From Anatilimnocola aggregata (GTDB taxonomy: Bacteria; Planctomycetota; Planctomycetia; Pirellulales; Pirellulaceae), in contig NZ_CP036274.1 of the NCBI RefSeq assembly GCF_007747655.1, forward strand, positions 3,782,001 to 3,846,000: a stretch of DNA of 64,000 bases, written 5' to 3'. Below are positions 1 to 8,684 of this stretch, in pieces. Positions within the stretch are counted from its first letter, which is position 1, and each line of letters starts with the position of its first letter. The notes beneath the pieces were generated by a model, which searched no databases, was not told the DNA's origin, and saw only the letters and a list, made by a program, of their open reading frames with translations. The translations under genes were made by a program, and so were the position numbers.

Positions 1-174
1 CGAATCGCAGAATTGCGTCTTTGGCGGCAATTGTGGAGGCCTTCCTAGCCCGTAAACGCTTACGACGGCAGATTGTGCCCCGTTTGGCAGACGTCGATTC
101 TAACGCTTTAGGCGCGATAAGCAACCATTAGATGGCCGCTAGTGGGGCGCGTTTTCCAGCCGCTGCGGGCGCGG
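1..174. other. Left-edge stretch without a supported gene
   Basis: This is the region downstream of the minus-strand DUF58 gene. A plus-strand frame is open from the window edge to a TAG at 129-131 (42 codons). It could be the tail of a gene entering from the left, but it has no recognisable motif, and an open frame of this length is expected by chance at this base composition. I see no hairpin followed by a T-tract that would serve as terminator for the operon. Confidence 0.3.
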
Positions 175-1083
175 CTATCGGCCGCGGTTCAGCAAGCTAC
201 GCTGATTGAGATAGTCGATAAAGAGTTCGGCCATCGATCGGCGGGTATCGACCAGAATCCGTTCGCAGCCATTGCGCTGGGCGAGGTCTTGAAATTCATC
301 GTTGAACTTTTTGAGAGCAGCCAGATAGCCGCGGCGCAGGTCTTCGGTCTGAGCCAGCAGTTCGTCTGGTGCTTCGAGCCCTACGAATTTCACCATGCCA
401 TCGAACTCAAACGTTGTCTCGTCGTGATGCAGCACTTGAAACAACACCACTTCATGCTTGTTATACCGCAGTCGCTGCAGGATCGGCTCGAGCGATTGCA
501 GATCGCCAAAGAAGTCGCTGAAGACCATGACGATTTCGCGGCGAGCCATTCGGCTGGCAACTTCGTTCAGGCAATTTGCCAGCGAGGTTTTTTCGACGGG
601 GTCGATCTTGTCCAAATGTTGCGTCATGCGAAACACTTGGCTCATCGAGTTGCTCGGCGGCACTACGCCGCGAATCTGGCTATCGAACGTCGTGAGAGAA
701 ACCTTGTCGCTTTGGCGAATGATCGAGTAACCGAGCATTGCTGCCATTTGCGATGCGTACAGCAGTTTCTGCTCGCCGCCGTCGCCATAGCGCATCGAGG
801 CGCTAACATCGAGCACTAAGTGGCAGACGAAGTTCGTTTCGAGCTCGTACTGCTTGACGAAATACTTCTCGCGCGTGAAATAGACGCGCCAATCGACGTG
901 CTTGGGATCGTCTCCCGGCACATACTCACGATGCCCGGCAAACTCCACCGCAAAACCAGCCAGCGGCGACTTGTGGGCGCCAGCGAGGTTGCCAATCACC
1001 AAGCCGCGCGGCTCGAAATGCCGGTCGGCGACGTGGCTGAGCACTTCGGGGTCGAGATAGCGGTTGAGGACGGAGTTGGACAT
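175..1083 (-). CDS. DUF58 domain protein (VWA-like), MoxR partner
   Basis: A 302-residue protein of the DUF58 family, the usual partner of MoxR AAA+ ATPases. Members carry a von Willebrand A-like fold and are thought to act with MoxR in assembling or activating envelope or metal-dependent complexes. Visible: the DUF58 core EFAGHREYVPGDDPKHVDWR (about residues 47-66) and a MIDAS-type D-x-S-x-S motif (LDVSASM, D92/S94/S96). No membrane segment is evident, so it is probably cytoplasmic or membrane-peripheral. The ATG at 1083 is the only early start before the conserved region. It is the last gene of the minus-strand operon, 105 nt downstream of the MoxR gene, and that gap is largely filled by a palindromic element. 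The family call is firm; the substrate is unknown. Confidence 0.93.
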   Translation of the reverse strand: MSNSVLNRYLDPEVLSHVADRHFEPRGLVIGNLAGAHKSPLAGFAVEFAGHREYVPGDDPKHVDWRVYFTREKYFVKQYELETNFVCHLVLDVSASMRYGDGGEQKLLYASQMAAMLGYSIIRQSDKVSLTTFDSQIRGVVPPSNSMSQVFRMTQHLDKIDPVEKTSLANCLNEVASRMARREIVMVFSDFFGDLQSLEPILQRLRYNKHEVVLFQVLHHDETTFEFDGMVKFVGLEAPDELLAQTEDLRRGYLAALKKFNDEFQDLAQRNGCERILVDTRRSMAELFIDYLNQRSLLNRGR

Positions 1084-1107
1084 GCGAATTGGTTATCGTA
1101 GCTTTTG

Positions 1108-1184
1108 GTAGCCCGACGCGTCAGCGACGGTGCAATGCCGATCTATATCGATTTCGAATCACCCTCGCTGACGCGTCGGGCTAC
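1108..1184. repeat. Dispersed palindromic element, 20-bp perfect arms
   Basis: The arms GTAGCCCGACGCGTCAGCGA (1108-1127) and its exact reverse complement (1165-1184) enclose a 37-nt loop. In RNA this would form a long stable hairpin inside the operon, between the MoxR stop (1189) and the DUF58 start (1083). There is no T-tract, so it is not a classic terminator. It resembles the short GTAGCCCGACGCGT-type palindromes I recall being scattered in planctomycete genomes, which makes a REP-like mobile repeat the best guess. It could also attenuate or stabilise the mRNA ahead of the DUF58 gene. Confidence 0.8.
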
Positions 1185-1188
1185 TTAC

Positions 1189-2220
1189 TCACGCAGCGGG
1201 TTTTTCGTACTTGCGGTCGGCCGGAATCGCTTGCAGCAGCATGTCGATCAGCTTTTCGCTGTTCAGGCCGTTCGCTTGGGCGGCATAATTGCCGGCCATG
1301 CGATGCCGGAGAGCCGGTTTAACGATGGCTTGTACGTCTTGCACGGTGGCATGATAGCGGCCGTAGAGGATCGCTCGTGCTTTGGCGGCCGTGACCAGGG
1401 TGAGGACACCGCGCGGGCCAGCGCCCCAGTTGACCCACTTGTTGACGAACTCAGGAGCTTCTTTGCTATTGGGACGGGTCGCTCGAACGAGTGCCCAGCA
1501 ATAGCCGAGTACCTGATCGCTAACCGGAACACGCGTGACGAGCTTCTGAAACTCGACGATCTCTTCGCCGGTGAGAACAGGCTGGATGTCGCCGAGTTGG
1601 CCGGAGGTAACGCGGCGGGCGACTTCCCATTCTTCCGCCGGGCTGGGGTAATCGACCTTCACGTACAGCAGGAAGCGGTCGAGCTGCGCTTCGGGCAGCG
1701 GGTACGTGCCTTCTTGCTCAAGTGGGTTTTGCGTGGCGAGCACGAAGAATGGAGCAGGGAGACCGTGGATCTTGCCGCCTGCCGAGACCTGCCGCTCTTG
1801 CATCGCTTCAAGCATGGCAGCTTGCGTCTTGGGCGGGGTACGGTTGATTTCGTCCGCGAGGAGCATGTTTGCAAAAATCGGCCCAGGCAAAAACTTGTAG
1901 CCGCGGTTGTGCGTTTCCGGATCTTCCTGAATCACCTCAGTGCCGGTGACGTCGCTCGGCATCAAGTCGGGAGTGAATTGAATTCGCTTGAACGACAAGT
2001 GGAGGGCTTTGGCGAGCGAACTAATGAGAAGCGTCTTGGCCAGACCAGGCACACCTTCCAGCAGCGCGTGACCCTTGGCAAACATCGAAATCAGCACTTG
2101 CTCGATCACGTCGCTTTGGCCAACGATCACTTTCGACAGTTCGTCGCGCAAGCGGTTGTAAGCCTTCTCGCACTTTTGCACGGCGGCGACATCGTTCTGT
2201 TGTTGCTGATCACTACTCAT
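1189..2220 (-). CDS. MoxR-family AAA+ ATPase
   Basis: A 343-residue MoxR-type AAA+ chaperone ATPase. The start is taken at ATG 2220 (MSSDQQQ...); the longer reading from 2229 would use a GTG three codons upstream. Visible: Walker A GVPGLAKT (residues 56-63), Walker B LLADEI (about 120-125) followed by the family signature NRTPPKTQAAMLEAMQE, and the sensor-1-like ATQNP. The length matches the family norm (about 320-350). MoxR proteins couple ATP hydrolysis to remodelling of VWA-domain partners; here the partners are plausibly the DUF58 protein downstream and the VWA membrane proteins upstream in the same operon. It lies 99 nt after the giant Ala/Lys/Glu-rich gene. Confidence 0.95.
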   Translation of the reverse strand: MSSDQQQQNDVAAVQKCEKAYNRLRDELSKVIVGQSDVIEQVLISMFAKGHALLEGVPGLAKTLLISSLAKALHLSFKRIQFTPDLMPSDVTGTEVIQEDPETHNRGYKFLPGPIFANMLLADEINRTPPKTQAAMLEAMQERQVSAGGKIHGLPAPFFVLATQNPLEQEGTYPLPEAQLDRFLLYVKVDYPSPAEEWEVARRVTSGQLGDIQPVLTGEEIVEFQKLVTRVPVSDQVLGYCWALVRATRPNSKEAPEFVNKWVNWGAGPRGVLTLVTAAKARAILYGRYHATVQDVQAIVKPALRHRMAGNYAAQANGLNSEKLIDMLLQAIPADRKYEKPAA

Positions 2221-2319
2221 ACGAATCACTCAACTATTAGGCGGGCGATAATCAGGAAAGGGATCTCTGTTCGGCTGCCGTTACTTGATTTCACAGCAGC
2301 CTCTATTTCACTCGAAAAA

Positions 2320-5300
2320 TTAGTCGATGCTTTCAAAGTAACGACGGAGCCGTTCTTCGTAGCCGCGTGGTGCTTTGCCACGAGCCTTGGCTTGAATCGC
2401 ACTTTGTAGGGCGGGAGGCAGCTTGGCGAACCAAGGTTCCTTTTCGAACTTCTGTGCCTTCGCGTCTGCATCTTGGTTGTTCTTCTCGCCGCGGCTGTCG
2501 CCCTGCTGGGTGGCTTCGTTTTGCAATTCGCCGGGCGCTTGATCGGGATTCTCCCCGGTCTCGCCACCCATGGGCGAACCACCCTTGGTGGCCTGGCTCG
2601 TTTGGCCGGGCATCGGCGGGCCTTGTCCCGGCATCGGTTGACCGGGCATTGGAGTCCCCTGCCCTGGTTGACCAGGCATCGGTGGGCCTTGTCCAGGCTG
2701 GCCGGGCATGGGTTGTCCTTGACCAGGTTGACCTTGGCCTGGCATTGGCTGGCCGTGACCGGGTTCGCCTTGAGCCAACTGACCCTGCAAAGCGGCTTCG
2801 GCAGCTGCTTCGATGGTAGCTTCGGCTTGGGCAAGTGCATCGGCACCGGCAATTTGCTGCGCGGTTGCTTCGGGATTGCTTGGCACCAGACCAGTACCCA
2901 AGTCAGTTGGCGCGGCTGGCGGCATGCCTGCAGCCGCTTGAGCCTGACCCATAGGTTTGGCTTGACCAGCAGGGGCCTGACCTGCGGGTGCTTGGCCCAT
3001 TGGTTTGCCTTGTGCCGCCTGACCCATTGGCTTGCCCGTAGCAGGTTGACCAGCGGGCGTTTGCGCAGCGGGTTGACCGGGTTGTGCTTCACCAGGTTTT
3101 CCTTCGGCTGGTGCGGCCTCTCCCATTGGCTGACCAGCTTCGCCCATGGGGGCTTCGCCGGCAGGCATTGGTTCGGCTAAGCGGGATGCAGCTTCCAGTG
3201 CTTCGCGAATTTCAGCCTTGGCCACTTCTTGTTGACTGGAGATTTCGGCAGCACCTACACCCGTCGCCTTTTGGGCTTCGGCAAACGACTCAGTTGCTCG
3301 TTGAAGAGCTTCGGCAGCGGCTAGCTGTTTGGCCGAGGGCTGCTTGGCGGCAGGCATCGGCTTGCCGGCTTGTCCCGCGGGCATGGGTTTACCGGCTTCG
3401 CCAGCCATCGGTTTGCCAGCTTCACCAGCCATTGGCTTACCGGCTTCGCCAGCGGGCATGGGTTCGCCGGCTTCTCCTGGCATGGGCTTCGCCGCTTCAC
3501 CAGCTGGAGAATCACCCTTGGCCAGCTGTTCGGCAGCTTGACCGATGGCATCACGGGCAGCCTGTTGGTCTTTAGCGAGTTCAGCGATGGCTTCAGCCAA
3601 ATCACGATCTCGACGAAGCTGTTGCTCGCGAGCGGCCAGATTCGCGGCGGCACGATCGAGACGCTGCGCAACTTCAGCGCGAGCTTCGGCCGCTTTAGCG
3701 GGATCAGCAGCTGCCGGTTTTCCTGCTTCGGGTTTGCCCGACTCCGGCTTGCCTGCCGGTTGTTCCCCCGGTTTCGCAGCGTCGTTAGCAGCCTTGGCTG
3801 CTTGTTGCAGGGCAGCCTGAGCACCGGCATCGACTTCACCGGCCTTTTCAGCGAGTTCACCGGCCGCTTTGCCTTCTTCGGCCAGTCCGGCTGCTTCTTG
3901 CTTGCCGAGTTCCTTTAGTGCTTCTTGAATCTTCTCACCGGCCTTGGCGAGTGCTTCACCGGCTTTCTTTTGAGCCTCGGCTGCACCAGCGGGCATACCC
4001 TTATCGAATTGCTCCTTGGCGGCGTCGGCTTGGGCAGCGGCGTCAGCAGCTGCTTTGCCAGCTTCCTGGGCAGCTTTCGCGGCCATGTCTCCCGGCTGAT
4101 CGCTGGCTTCGGCGGCGGCCTTCTCGGCCAGCGCTTCGGCTTCACCGGCTTTATCGCCAGCAGCTTTTTGGGCCATCGCGTCGGGCTTGCCGGCGGGTTG
4201 CTTGGCTGCTTCGGCTGCTTGAGCTTCGGCGGCTTCCATGGCTTTCGCGATTGCCTCGCGCGCTTCATTGCGGGCTGCTTCGGCCTTGGCAGGATCACCA
4301 CCGAGCGTTTCTTTGGCAGCTTCAGCAGCGGCAGCAGCAGCTTCCTTCAAAGCTTCAGCGACAGGGCCTTTGGTTTGCTTGGCGGCTTCGGCAGCTTTTT
4401 CGGCAGCCTCTTGTTGCTCGCCGGCAGCCTCGAGCGGAGTGTTAGCTTTGCCTTGAGCCAGATCGTTAGCTGCTTTGTCAGCCTGATTCTGTTCTTTCTT
4501 CACTTCCGCCACTTTTTCGGCCTGAGTCTTGGCTTCGGCAGCAGCCGCTTTGCCTTCGGCCTTAGCTTGTTCGGTTTGCGCTTCGCGAACTTTCTCTTTG
4601 GCTTTCTGGAGGCTGGCGATGGCTTCGGCCTTCGACGGCATCGGCTTCGCCGCGGCCTTTTCGACGGCCTCCAAAACCGCTTCGGTCTTTTCCAATTGTT
4701 CGCCGGCAATCTTGGCGAGTTCCTCGGCAGTTTTGCCAGCTTCCTTACGAAGTTCAGCAGCTGCCTGGGTTAGTTTTTCGGCAGCTTTCTCAGCGGCCTT
4801 GGCAGCATCCATAGCGGCCTGTTTGGCGGCGGGCTTGGCTGCTTCACCGGGCATTGGTTTGGCTTCGGCCAATTTCTTAGCGGCCTCTTCAGCAGGAGCC
4901 TTCGCTTCGGCTACTTTCTTGGAAGCTTCGGGTGCCGTGTTCTTCGTGCCTTCAGCAACCTTCTCGGTGACTTCTTTCACGTCGGCCTGTTTGGCTGCCA
5001 GCGCCTCAGCCTTTTCGGCCGTCAGTCCTTCTTCCTTCGCAGCAGCAGCGGCCTCTTTGGCGATTTCCTTCTCAGCAGCGGCAGCGCGTTCGAGTGCTTC
5101 GGCCGCCCGGGCCAGTTCGCCCACCTCGACGGCCTTCTCGCGGCGCATGGCATCGGCCAGCTGTTGTTCCACTTCGGCCTTGGCCTGAGCGATGGCTTCC
5201 TTAGCTTTTTCGGTAGCGTCCTGGCGAGCCTCGACTGCTTCGGGAGCCATTTTCTTATTGGCTTCGATTGCTTCTGCGACAGCCTCTTCAGCGGTTTGCA

Positions 5301-6675
5301 GTTTGTTCTCGACGGCGGAATTCAATTCAGCCTTCTCATCGGCCTTCTTCAAAATCTCGGCGACTTTCTCTTCTTGCTTCAGGGCTTCGGCAGGAGCTTT
5401 TTCCGCATGTTTGGTCGCTTCCTTCTGCTGCTCGGCGGCAGTTTCGAGGTCCTTCTTTAATTCTTGCAATTGCTTGACCTCAGCAGCCAGTTGATCGGCG
5501 CTCTTGTCGGCCTGTTCGAGGTCGAGTCCTTGTTCGATTTGCTTTTCGATCTGAGCCAGATCGCCGATGACTTTATTCTGTTCTTCCAGTGCTTCGGGCT
5601 TGTTGGTTTCGAACAAGTCGCGTCGAGCTTCCTGCGCAGCGGCCTTGGCGTCTTCGAGCAACGGTTGAGTGTTCGGGAAAGCACTTTGCAGAGCCTGCGC
5701 GAGCTTGCCGAGTTCCTTCTGCACTTCGAGTTGCTTGGCCGCGAGCTTATCGGCGGCTTGCGGATCGAGGGGCGACTTCTTAGTTTCTTCACGCAATTGT
5801 TCCTGCTTCTTCAGCATTTCGCGAACCATCTTTAGCGCCGCTTCGCGGTCGCTATCGATCAAACCTTGAGTTTCTTCGAGCTTATCGAGCAGCGCCTGCA
5901 AGCCGCGAATCACCACTTGTTGCGATTTGCCAGCGCCAGGAAAGTCCGCCTTGGCCAGTTGCATACTCGCGGCCTTCAATTCTTGATCGACCTGACCGGC
6001 GCGCAGGATTCGCAGACCAGCACTAGCTCCGGCACCAGCCTGGCCACCCCAAGTGCTGACGTCGTCGAGCGCGGCGACCAATTGGTAGTAGAGGCGTTGG
6101 ACATCGGCCTGATCTTCAATGGTCGAGAGTGCGAACTGATCGCGCTGCTGAGGTGGAAGGGCGGGAAGACCAACCGTCAGAGTCTGCGTTTTCACCTGCA
6201 TGTTGATTAACTCGCGGACTTGGGCCGAGAGCTTGGCGATTTGCATACGGCGGAAAAGCTTTTGCCGTTCAGCCATCAGCTGCACGACGACTTCGCGAAT
6301 GCGAGCGCGGGCTTTGTTGAAATTATCGAGCCGTTGCGCTTGTGTCCCTTCCTGGGCTTGTACTAGTAGCTGGACGATTTCTTCCATGTCGGCCTTCATC
6401 AGTTCATGGATGTTCCCCTTCATCGCTGCGATGTCTTTGTAAATCGGCAGCGCCTTGAGCCCGTTTTCGTCGAGCTGGCGAAGTTGAATGTCGAGCACAC
6501 CGGAGACGAGTTCTCCGGCCAGCGCCCGGGCTTTCTCCTGTGCTTGTTGCTTGTTGCGGAAGGAGTCTCCGTCGGCAGCGAGCGCGACAGTCCCCAGCAA
6601 TAGCGCGACAAGTCCGCCGGATGGCAGCCAGCTACGCAAACCACGAGCGACTTTCTCAGCAGCGATTCCTGTCAT
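2320..6675 (-). CDS. Giant exported Ala/Lys/Glu-rich coiled-coil protein
   Basis: A 1451-residue protein with no catalytic family that I recognise. Residues 1-34 form a signal peptide or single N-terminal anchor (hydrophobic GGLVALLLGTVALAA). Residues about 35-230 are a more ordinary helical domain. From about 230 to 1050 it is almost entirely Ala/Lys/Glu/Gln, typical of long coiled coil. The last third has Gly/Pro/Met/Gln repeats: GKPMAGEA-type copies near 1058-1108, GKPMGQA-type near 1208-1248 and PMPGQ-type near 1302-1372. It ends in a compact folded-looking tail (PWFAKLPPALQ...GYEERLRRYFES) that resembles the C-termini of other planctomycete MoxR-operon proteins. ATG 6675 overlaps the upstream stop by 4 nt (ATGA), so translation is coupled. 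It probably spans the periplasm as a scaffold for the operon's VWA membrane proteins; that role is inference. Confidence 0.9.
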   Translation of the reverse strand: MTGIAAEKVARGLRSWLPSGGLVALLLGTVALAADGDSFRNKQQAQEKARALAGELVSGVLDIQLRQLDENGLKALPIYKDIAAMKGNIHELMKADMEEIVQLLVQAQEGTQAQRLDNFNKARARIREVVVQLMAERQKLFRRMQIAKLSAQVRELINMQVKTQTLTVGLPALPPQQRDQFALSTIEDQADVQRLYYQLVAALDDVSTWGGQAGAGASAGLRILRAGQVDQELKAASMQLAKADFPGAGKSQQVVIRGLQALLDKLEETQGLIDSDREAALKMVREMLKKQEQLREETKKSPLDPQAADKLAAKQLEVQKELGKLAQALQSAFPNTQPLLEDAKAAAQEARRDLFETNKPEALEEQNKVIGDLAQIEKQIEQGLDLEQADKSADQLAAEVKQLQELKKDLETAAEQQKEATKHAEKAPAEALKQEEKVAEILKKADEKAELNSAVENKLQTAEEAVAEAIEANKKMAPEAVEARQDATEKAKEAIAQAKAEVEQQLADAMRREKAVEVGELARAAEALERAAAAEKEIAKEAAAAAKEEGLTAEKAEALAAKQADVKEVTEKVAEGTKNTAPEASKKVAEAKAPAEEAAKKLAEAKPMPGEAAKPAAKQAAMDAAKAAEKAAEKLTQAAAELRKEAGKTAEELAKIAGEQLEKTEAVLEAVEKAAAKPMPSKAEAIASLQKAKEKVREAQTEQAKAEGKAAAAEAKTQAEKVAEVKKEQNQADKAANDLAQGKANTPLEAAGEQQEAAEKAAEAAKQTKGPVAEALKEAAAAAAEAAKETLGGDPAKAEAARNEAREAIAKAMEAAEAQAAEAAKQPAGKPDAMAQKAAGDKAGEAEALAEKAAAEASDQPGDMAAKAAQEAGKAAADAAAQADAAKEQFDKGMPAGAAEAQKKAGEALAKAGEKIQEALKELGKQEAAGLAEEGKAAGELAEKAGEVDAGAQAALQQAAKAANDAAKPGEQPAGKPESGKPEAGKPAAADPAKAAEARAEVAQRLDRAAANLAAREQQLRRDRDLAEAIAELAKDQQAARDAIGQAAEQLAKGDSPAGEAAKPMPGEAGEPMPAGEAGKPMAGEAGKPMAGEAGKPMPAGQAGKPMPAAKQPSAKQLAAAEALQRATESFAEAQKATGVGAAEISSQQEVAKAEIREALEAASRLAEPMPAGEAPMGEAGQPMGEAAPAEGKPGEAQPGQPAAQTPAGQPATGKPMGQAAQGKPMGQAPAGQAPAGQAKPMGQAQAAAGMPPAAPTDLGTGLVPSNPEATAQQIAGADALAQAEATIEAAAEAALQGQLAQGEPGHGQPMPGQGQPGQGQPMPGQPGQGPPMPGQPGQGTPMPGQPMPGQGPPMPGQTSQATKGGSPMGGETGENPDQAPGELQNEATQQGDSRGEKNNQDADAKAQKFEKEPWFAKLPPALQSAIQAKARGKAPRGYEERLRRYFESID

Positions 6676-8684
6676 GGAGATTCTCCAATCCCGAGTTGAC
6701 GTTTGATAATGTCCGTAAGACGTTGTTCTGAGCGCTGGTCGGCCTCTGAAATGGCCGCCAGTACACCACTCTCATCCGAGATTTCGAGCACCAGCGGATC
6801 CGACTGATACCGTTCACCCGCAGGCTGGCCGGCTTCATTGTCACCGCGATAATCGACTACTTCCAACGTTATTTTGACCCGGTCCCCTTTGTTGAGCGCC
6901 AGAGACGATAGCGGCAAGGCGAAACTGGCATCCAGCGGCAACTTGCCCGCCCGGAGCGGTTCGCTGGTTGTCAGCAAAGGGAATTCTTTCTTTTCGACGG
7001 CCGTGGTCGCTTCGGCAGTTCCTGTCGTCTGCGCACTTTCTTCAGGCGCGGCAGCGGCTACGTTGTCGTCGGTACGTCGTTCGACTTCCGCGATCAGCTT
7101 GAGGGAAGCGATGCCGTAGTCATCGGCGGCACGATAGTGAACCACGGGCTCCGCAGTTGGCAGGACCACTTTGTGAACTACATCGGCTGCCGCAGTGGGA
7201 GGACGGTCGGGCTTGATGCGGACTGAACCGCGAATCGGCATCTCCAAGCTGAGGCCGTCTTCGTCGATCACTTGCAACTCGTAGCGGAACTCTTCCCGAA
7301 TGTTCTTCAGTGGCGTGTGGCCTTGCAGGTCGACCAGAGCCCACTTCGTACCGTGCCTATCCTGAACGGCCAGGTCGAGCCGCTCCGTTGTTTCGCGCTG
7401 ACGAAGGTTGATCCAGGCCGATTGCAGGCGTTTGCCGTTCGTGCAATCGAGCGCTATCTCCAGGGACGAACCGGAGAGCAAGGCAACTTGTCGTTGGCCC
7501 GCATCGGGCACTGCTTCCTGCTGGGCATATGCGGGAGGTACGATCTTGAGGGAAGGTTCGACCGCGGGAAGCGGAATCATGCTGATGGTGGCCGGGTCGG
7601 TCCAGGCATCACCAGCCACGAGCGAATAGCGAACACTTTCGAGCAGTCGAGGTTGCTGCACCAAAAAAAGCGACTTGTGCTCTTGGATGGCACCATCACT
7701 CTTGAGCTGCGCAGCGACTTGCGACGCCAACTCAGCGAGTGAGCTGCGCTGTTCAGTTTTTAGCACTTGAGCTGAATGCTCATCGGCATCAAAAGCTAGC
7801 AGCAGGGCTACCTGTTCGCGCCACGGCTGCGAAATATCAATCTCGTCATTCTTCGCCGCGGCTTCCATCATTTCGGCCGCGCGGCGCAGGCGATTGAGGC
7901 GCTCTTCGCGCGTAGCGGGTTTGAGGTCGAGCTGGGTGCGGGTGCGCGTGACGCCGGTGGCCGTCAGCGTGAGTGCAGCGGCCTCGGGTTTGTGGCCGCG
8001 GGTGAATACGGCAAACTCAAGCGGTCTTCCCTGAGCGGCCTTCATACTTTGCGGAGCACAACCTTCCACGTTCTCTTCCAGCACCTTTTTCTGATTGATG
8101 ACGATGCGCTCGATGGTGGTGGCCGTGGGATAATGCCGGCCGCCGAGCAGGAGACGATTGAAGAATGCGCCGGCATAGTGGGGATAGACAATGGCTGCAG
8201 CAATGAGCACCACGCCGGTGACCGCAAGCAACGCGGCGCGGCGAATCATCTGCGTGCGCGAAAAGCCTTCGAACACGTTCAACTGATTGCCGACATGGGC
8301 GACGTAGTCGATGACCGCGCCTTCCAGTTGCTGCGAACCCCAAGTACCCGCTTGAGTCGATTCGAACTGCAGGGCGGCAATCAGGTCGCTATCGATTTTT
8401 TGCTGCCGCTCGACGAGCAGGGCCATATCTTCAACTGACTCATGTTGTTGCAATAAGGGCCAGGTGAACTTGATGGCAGCCCACACGACCGCACCGATGG
8501 CAATTGCCATAACGACCAAACGTTGCGGCGCGGGAAGTTCGAACAACAAATCGAGCACCAGGACCGCGACCAACGCCCAGAGCGCGGCGATGACAAGCGC
8601 CGCACCCGCGGTGGCCACGCGCACGAGTGAACGGGCCCGCCTGAGCGAGGAAAGTTGTGTGCGTAATGTCGACAGACGCGTCAT
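6672..8684 (-). CDS. DUF4175-like transmembrane protein
   Basis: A 670-residue membrane protein. ATG 8684 (MTRLSTLRTQL...) is chosen because it overlaps the upstream stop as ATGA; an in-frame ATG at 8714 would add ten residues and a 34-nt overlap. There are two hydrophobic helices near the N-terminus (AALVIAALWALVAVLVLDLL and VVMAIAIGAVVWAAI) and a third around residue 150 (AALLAVTGVVLIAAAIVY). A long, probably extracytoplasmic region follows, with helical and beta-rich parts and no catalytic motif that I see. The arrangement matches DUF4175-type proteins found beside MoxR/VWA genes, but the match is by architecture, so the family name is tentative. It is co-translated with the giant coiled-coil protein downstream. 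Confidence 0.85.
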   Translation of the reverse strand: MTRLSTLRTQLSSLRRARSLVRVATAGAALVIAALWALVAVLVLDLLFELPAPQRLVVMAIAIGAVVWAAIKFTWPLLQQHESVEDMALLVERQQKIDSDLIAALQFESTQAGTWGSQQLEGAVIDYVAHVGNQLNVFEGFSRTQMIRRAALLAVTGVVLIAAAIVYPHYAGAFFNRLLLGGRHYPTATTIERIVINQKKVLEENVEGCAPQSMKAAQGRPLEFAVFTRGHKPEAAALTLTATGVTRTRTQLDLKPATREERLNRLRRAAEMMEAAAKNDEIDISQPWREQVALLLAFDADEHSAQVLKTEQRSSLAELASQVAAQLKSDGAIQEHKSLFLVQQPRLLESVRYSLVAGDAWTDPATISMIPLPAVEPSLKIVPPAYAQQEAVPDAGQRQVALLSGSSLEIALDCTNGKRLQSAWINLRQRETTERLDLAVQDRHGTKWALVDLQGHTPLKNIREEFRYELQVIDEDGLSLEMPIRGSVRIKPDRPPTAAADVVHKVVLPTAEPVVHYRAADDYGIASLKLIAEVERRTDDNVAAAAPEESAQTTGTAEATTAVEKKEFPLLTTSEPLRAGKLPLDASFALPLSSLALNKGDRVKITLEVVDYRGDNEAGQPAGERYQSDPLVLEISDESGVLAAISEADQRSEQRLTDIIKRQLGIGESP

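Noticed and set aside
1105-2409. A 434-codon plus-strand frame opposite MoxR
   Set aside because: MoxR on the minus strand has intact Walker motifs; the plus-strand frame has no family signature.
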